From assembly GCF_012290005.1 (NCBI RefSeq), contig NZ_JAAXMS010000004.1, positions 558,001-622,000 of the forward strand: a DNA stretch of 64,000 nucleotides. Reading direction: 5' to 3'. This document shows, one piece after another, positions 61,001 through 64,000 of the stretch. The translations under genes and the position numbers were made by a program. Numbering within the stretch: position 1 is the first letter of the stretch; each line of letters begins with the position of its first letter. Under the pieces are notes generated by a model that saw nothing but the letters and a program-made list of their open reading frames with translations, did no database searches and had not been told where the DNA came from. This stretch comes from Crateriforma spongiae (GTDB taxonomy: Bacteria > Planctomycetota > Planctomycetia > Pirellulales > Pirellulaceae).

Positions 61001-63550
61001 GGAAATTTCCGCCGGCGGACGTTCGCAAAAGTCATAGTTGACCGCGACTTCACCGGAGGCAAGGTCGACTTGGCCGATGCGGTTGGGGCCGTCCGACAAT
61101 CCACCCGCGGATCCCGGTTTGGATCCGCCTTCGAAGTAGCCTGCGGGGGTTTCTTCGATCACCGTGTAACGGCCGGGAACCAAGTTGTCGAACTTGTAGT
61201 TTCCGTCCGCGTCGGTGGTCGTCATGGCGATTTCGTTGCCACTGGCGTCCAGCAAGCGAATCACGACACCCTCCAGCATCGGTTCACCGGGATCCAGTTC
61301 ACAGTCTTCGTCCAAGTCGACGTGGACCCGGCCCGCTAATGACGCCGGCAGCAGTTCGCCGAAGTTGTATTCGACGCCAAGGTCACCTTGTTTCAATTCG
61401 ATGGCGGCCAAGGAATCACCGTCGCCGCCCAGCTGGCCGACATGCGTGCCGCGGATCGTGCCGACGGAATCTTTACCGTCGTAGTAACCGTCTGGTTGGT
61501 GTTCGCGAATCGTGTAATCGCCCGGCAAGATGTCGGCAAAGCGATAAAAGCCGTTGGCATCGGTGGTGGTCGTCGCGATCACGTTGCCGGATGAGTCCAC
61601 CAGGTCCAATCGCGTACCGGCAATCCCGGTCTCCGATGCATCGCGTTGTCCGTCATCGGAGGCGTCGTGATAAACGTAGCCGCTGATGTCGGCCGGCGCG
61701 GCTTCACAGAAGTTGTATTCTGTGCCGTGGCCGCCGGCGATCATCACGATGTCTTGAATCAGGCCGCCGTCGATCGAATTCCCGACCGTGACCGTTCCGA
61801 TTCGACCGACGTGGGACGATCCATCAATCAAACCATCGGGTGTGATTTCGCGGATACGGTACTGGCCTTTGGTCAGGTCGTCGAAGAAGTACCGACCGTC
61901 GACATCGGTGACCGTTTGAGCGATGAACTGGCCGTCCATCGTTTCCAAAATGATCTCGACGTCTTGCAGCGGCGTGTTCCCTTCCGCTTCACGGATTCCG
62001 TCGCAATCTTGGCCGGGCCCCAGCAGATAGACATAGCCGGAAAGCGATCCCAGGGGCAGTTCGCCAAAGTTGTATTCGATTCCGTCGTCGCCGCCGTCCA
62101 GCTGAACACCGACGATGCTGTCACCCGGGTTGATGGCCGATCCGACCACGGTCCCGTCGATGGTTCCGGCCGCGTCGGTTCCGTCCTGCAAGTCGACCGG
62201 CTGGTCCAACTGGACGATTTGGTAGTTGCCCGGTGCCAGGCCGGTGAATTGATACGCACCGGCGGCGTTGGTCGTCGCGATCAGACCCGACTGCGCGGCG
62301 ATCGTATCGACGGGGATCAATTCAACGCGGATGCCCGACAATGGGACTTCGCCGGGATCACGACGGCCGTTGTCGTTGTCGTCGCGATAGACGAATCCGG
62401 ACACCGATGCCGGATCGGCTTCGGCAAAGTCATACAGGATCGCTTCGGTATCACCGTCGACGATCAAGATGTTGGACAGTGAGTTGACGTTTTCAACGCT
62501 GCCGACCGTTTGCCCGTCGACTTGACCCAGAACCGCACCGACGCTGAACAATCCGTCGGGTTGTGCTTGGACGACTTTGTATTCGCCGGGCATCAGACCC
62601 AATGATTTTGCAAACTCATAGTGTCCATCGGCACCGGTCACGGCACGCAGCCCGGTATCGACAAAGGAGTTGCCTTGTTTTTGATACAACGCGATTTCAA
62701 CGGCTTCGAGGACGCGTTCGCCTGATTCGCGTTTCAGGTCCAAGTCGTTGTCGACCCAGACGTATCCGCTGATCGATACCGGCTTTGGTGTTTGTACCGT
62801 GGTTCCGACGGCGGCTGCGCTACGGTTGGGACGGCTGTCGATATGGGTGCCTTCGTCCGGCGGCAAGTCCAAGCCGTGGCTGGACGCGGGATCGCCAAAG
62901 TCGTTGACGAACAGCGCATCGGCGACCGACGTTTCGTAGTGCGGCGCGTTGAAGGTGGCTTCCAGAATGGAATCCTGGAACTCTTGTCCCGATGTGATCA
63001 CGTCCAAGCCGGCGTTGAACGTGTCCAGGTCGGAACTTTGCCGCAGGACTTCGTCGACGTCCATCGTGAACTCCAAGCGGTCACCGGCTTGGAAGTTGGT
63101 CAGACGCAGGATCAGTTCTTGACCGCCGTCTTCGACAAAGGCTTGCGCGGTGGCGACCCGACCATCGGCCGTTTCAATCTTGACGATCTCAAAGTCGTGG
63201 GCACCGTTTTTTCCGAGGCCGCCGATGGCGGTGTCAAAGATCGGATCGCCGATGCTGACGCCGTCGCCGTATTTGTCGGTGTTGATCCGCAACTCGGTCA
63301 GTTCCGTCCCCGGGGCACCACCGGTGAAGGACAAGATGAATCGGTCGCCGCGTGAATCACTGCCGACGTCTTGGTCCGATTCCAAGTAGTCCGTTTCCAG
63401 ATAGACCACACCGACATGAATCGGATCGGCCGCCATCAACCGTCGTGATTCCAAGCGTTCCGGATGCAGACCGCGTCGTGAGACCGCCGCACGGGATCCG
63501 TTGGCGGGTGTCGAAGCGGTTCGTTTTTTTCGTTTCCGTTTCCAGATCAC
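58058..63550 (-). CDS. Giant SdrD B-like domain surface protein
   Basis: This is an 1830-aa probable cell-surface or extracellular protein. GTG 63550 is supported by GGAGG eight bases upstream (63559-63563). The N-terminus is Lys/Arg-rich and contains ERLESRRLMAAD, a variant of the planctomycete LEPR sorting motif. Residues about 50-260 form a beta-rich domain. Ten consecutive SdrD-B modules of 110-150 aa span about 260-1500, each with 'SGYVY.D...D', 'TTTDADGNY.F..L.PG.Y' and '.YNF.E' signatures. The C-terminal 230 residues contain FG-GAP-type loops (GDFNGDGIDETAIY, GDWDGDGKDDVGIFG, GDWNGDGIDQIAVF, GDFNGDGIDEIAVV and GDFDGDGKDEPGYY). Calcium binding and rigid-stalk formation are inferred from the family. 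Confidence 0.92.
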   Translation of the reverse strand: MIWKRKRKKRTASTPANGSRAAVSRRGLHPERLESRRLMAADPIHVGVVYLETDYLESDQDVGSDSRGDRFILSFTGGAPGTELTELRINTDKYGDGVSIGDPIFDTAIGGLGKNGAHDFEIVKIETADGRVATAQAFVEDGGQELILRLTNFQAGDRLEFTMDVDEVLRQSSDLDTFNAGLDVITSGQEFQDSILEATFNAPHYETSVADALFVNDFGDPASSHGLDLPPDEGTHIDSRPNRSAAAVGTTVQTPKPVSISGYVWVDNDLDLKRESGERVLEAVEIALYQKQGNSFVDTGLRAVTGADGHYEFAKSLGLMPGEYKVVQAQPDGLFSVGAVLGQVDGQTVGSVENVNSLSNILIVDGDTEAILYDFAEADPASVSGFVYRDDNDNGRRDPGEVPLSGIRVELIPVDTIAAQSGLIATTNAAGAYQFTGLAPGNYQIVQLDQPVDLQDGTDAAGTIDGTVVGSAINPGDSIVGVQLDGGDDGIEYNFGELPLGSLSGYVYLLGPGQDCDGIREAEGNTPLQDVEIILETMDGQFIAQTVTDVDGRYFFDDLTKGQYRIREITPDGLIDGSSHVGRIGTVTVGNSIDGGLIQDIVMIAGGHGTEYNFCEAAPADISGYVYHDASDDGQRDASETGIAGTRLDLVDSSGNVIATTTTDANGFYRFADILPGDYTIREHQPDGYYDGKDSVGTIRGTHVGQLGGDGDSLAAIELKQGDLGVEYNFGELLPASLAGRVHVDLDEDCELDPGEPMLEGVVIRLLDASGNEIAMTTTDADGNYKFDNLVPGRYTVIEETPAGYFEGGSKPGSAGGLSDGPNRIGQVDLASGEVAVNYDFCERPPAEISGYVYNDADGDCVFDPQEIGIDGVTVELYDADGNLIATTQTDASGHYSFTHLQAGMYTVREIQPAGWLQGGQQAGSAGGDDSVQDTISSVPISWGDRLIQYNFCELEPSSLAGTVYVDRDGDCFQDDDEPPLQGVRIDLLDADGRIVMTTTTDADGNYRFTNLRHGTYQVIEHQPDGYFQGGQMLGSGGGQILGDDHMAVDIGIGKDLTDYDFCELPPSSLSGTVYVDADRDCVYDPEEDPLAGVRVDLIDEAGNIVATTTTDADGNYQFDNLAPGTYQIFEHQPDGYYQGGQKLGSGGGTILGQDHMSVDVMAGVALVDYDFCEQLPASLSGYVWSDQDLDRQFDGDELALSGVVVEIIDAEGQVAGRTTTNASGYYQFTDLAPGVYSVREFQPEGYFHGGETVGSHGGTVGGDDLIVAVELRGGDDAVQYNFPEVPPATISGYVFQDGDSLKLQFVPSAEDLRDYRDGMFTADDTPLSGVTLELRNVLGQIFTSDRMLPGIYNDGLVRITTDANGYYEFTGLRPGTYHVYQVQPDDYIDALDTPGSTGGVAINPADVIVDQAALITFQTLSASEATDPGSDAILNVTVAAGETSASNNFSEILVDPTLPPPLTENPESIPEVVAPIETFDRPIRLVGYAAPYTVRTLALHPIEWAVSWHLSVINAGFPRGENAGSGIVRTAGAEFNDPAWTEGEYAAGTWSAMSGDGVNLLSGVNLGGGDAIALTGDFNGDGIDETAIYVAGRWYIDLNGNGVWDEGDLWVQLGTKYDRPVVGDWDGDGKDDVGIFGREWNRDPQRVEIDPGLPDPANRRRTEVDIARLAAARILEETEDHKKQRLLRRGNRGDLRADEVDHVFKYGEHVDQPVVGDWNGDGIDQIAVFRSGQWLLDDNGDGRWTSKDSPIEFGKPGDQPVVGDFNGDGIDEIAVVRGDTWIIDTDGDRRLTANDQRIVVPRGSADSQPVTGDFDGDGKDEPGYYDEAS

Positions 63551-63691
63551 GTTGGATGCCTCCGTGCCCCTGATGGCAGTGTGACGCCCATCCGATGGGC
63601 GACGATTTGATTGGCGGAAAGGATGGATGGGGGATCATCGATCGCCGGGATGATGATCCGTCGATTGGACGTTTGCGGTTGCCTGGCGGAC

Positions 63692-64000
63692 TTAGCGATC
63701 CAGACGGTTGGGCCGTTCGACGATGCGGTCTTCGCGACCGGCCAATTGCGGAACGGATTCCTGAAGCGAATGCAGATCCCAGCGGCGGATCGTGGCGTCA
63801 TAGCTTCCGGAATACAGCCATTGGCCGGCCTGGGCGACATCGCTGATCGTCCCGCGGTGTCCGGCCAAATGTCCGATCAGTTGGCCAGCGTCGGTGTCGA
63901 TCAAGTGGATGCGATTGTCGCTGCCACCGGCTGCGGCAATGCGGCTATCCAGCATCGTGACGCAGAACAAACGACAGTTTCCGACGTGCACGCGGCGGGC
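63692..64000 (-). CDS. WD40 repeat protein, C-terminal end (runs off right edge)
   Basis: About 102 codons are visible, ending at 63692. Two WD40 blades can be read: AAAGGSDNRIHLIDTDAGQLIGHLAGHRGTISDV and GQWLYSGSYDATIRRWDLHSLQ, with the GH and WD dipeptides at family spacing. The frame is open through the window edge, so the N-terminus lies outside. It ends 141 bp upstream of the SdrD-B gene on the same strand. Confidence 0.8.
   Translation of the reverse strand, partial: ARRVHVGNCRLFCVTMLDSRIAAAGGSDNRIHLIDTDAGQLIGHLAGHRGTISDVAQAGQWLYSGSYDATIRRWDLHSLQESVPQLAGREDRIVERPNRLDR

Noticed and set aside
59294-61339. Plus-strand reading frame of 681 codons opposite the SdrD-B gene
   Set aside because: It is the antisense of repeated SdrD-B modules; it has periodic Asp/Val/Gly-rich low-complexity text and no domain, and the minus strand encodes an obvious protein family.
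58058-63550. Tandem DNA repeats in the SdrD-B gene as mobile or satellite DNA
   Set aside because: The periodicity follows protein modules with diverged nucleotide sequence and an unbroken reading frame.

Overview
The window looks like chromosomal DNA of a planctomycete, most likely from the Rhodopirellula/Pirellulaceae group. It is G+C-rich and carries gene families typical of that phylum: BBP7 outer-membrane barrel, paired DUF1501 and Planctomycete-cytochrome (DUF1549/DUF1553) proteins, several formylglycine sulfatases, a Tat-exported Gfo/Idh/MocA oxidoreductase, FG-GAP/VCBS proteins, a carboxypeptidase-regulatory-like giant, and an SdrD-B protein with an N-terminal LEPR-like motif. No rRNA, tRNA, CRISPR array, complete insertion sequence or prophage was seen. 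The assignment is by gene content only.

Layout. 1-12 kb: N-terminus of SecA running off the left edge, BBP7 porin-like protein, MscS channel, a large arylsulfatase, aldo/keto reductase, NadA, an unrecognised 436-aa protein and an exported alpha/beta hydrolase. 12-25 kb: hemolysin-III/PAQR membrane protein, beta-hydroxyacid dehydrogenase, the DUF1501 and PSCyt pair, a vWA-protein/P-II pair, a short UvrC-type nuclease, a Gfo/Idh/MocA oxidoreductase and a VCBS protein. 25-39 kb: carbohydrate and lipid genes, namely GH3 glucosidase, a sulfatase, a four-gene plus-strand run (two unknown membrane proteins, a PAP2 phosphatase, a patatin lipase), and a GH32 fructanase directly followed by a third sulfatase. 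39-44 kb: a 1165-aa carboxypeptidase-regulatory-like protein and a TPR protein. 44-54 kb: a two-partner secretion (TPS) locus, with a 2611-aa exoprotein and its outer-membrane transporter transcribed divergently. 54-58 kb: a DUF2975/XRE pair with two operator-like palindromes, and an unrecognised coiled-coil membrane protein set among short repeats and a 330-bp tandem duplication. 58-64 kb: an 1830-aa SdrD-B surface protein and the end of a WD40 protein.

How the genes may work together. Much of the window encodes envelope and extracellular functions: secreted hydrolases and sulfatases for algal polysaccharides, outer-membrane barrels, and two giant surface proteins. The least ordinary parts are the TPS exoprotein with an FG-GAP/MBG architecture, the repeat-rich island at 54.3-58.05 kb, the twin operator upstream of the DUF2975/XRE pair, and an inverted repeat that pairs with the MscS start codon. 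All functions are inferred from recognisable motifs. Start sites are chosen by signal peptides, Shine-Dalgarno-like sequences and family length, and several are uncertain.
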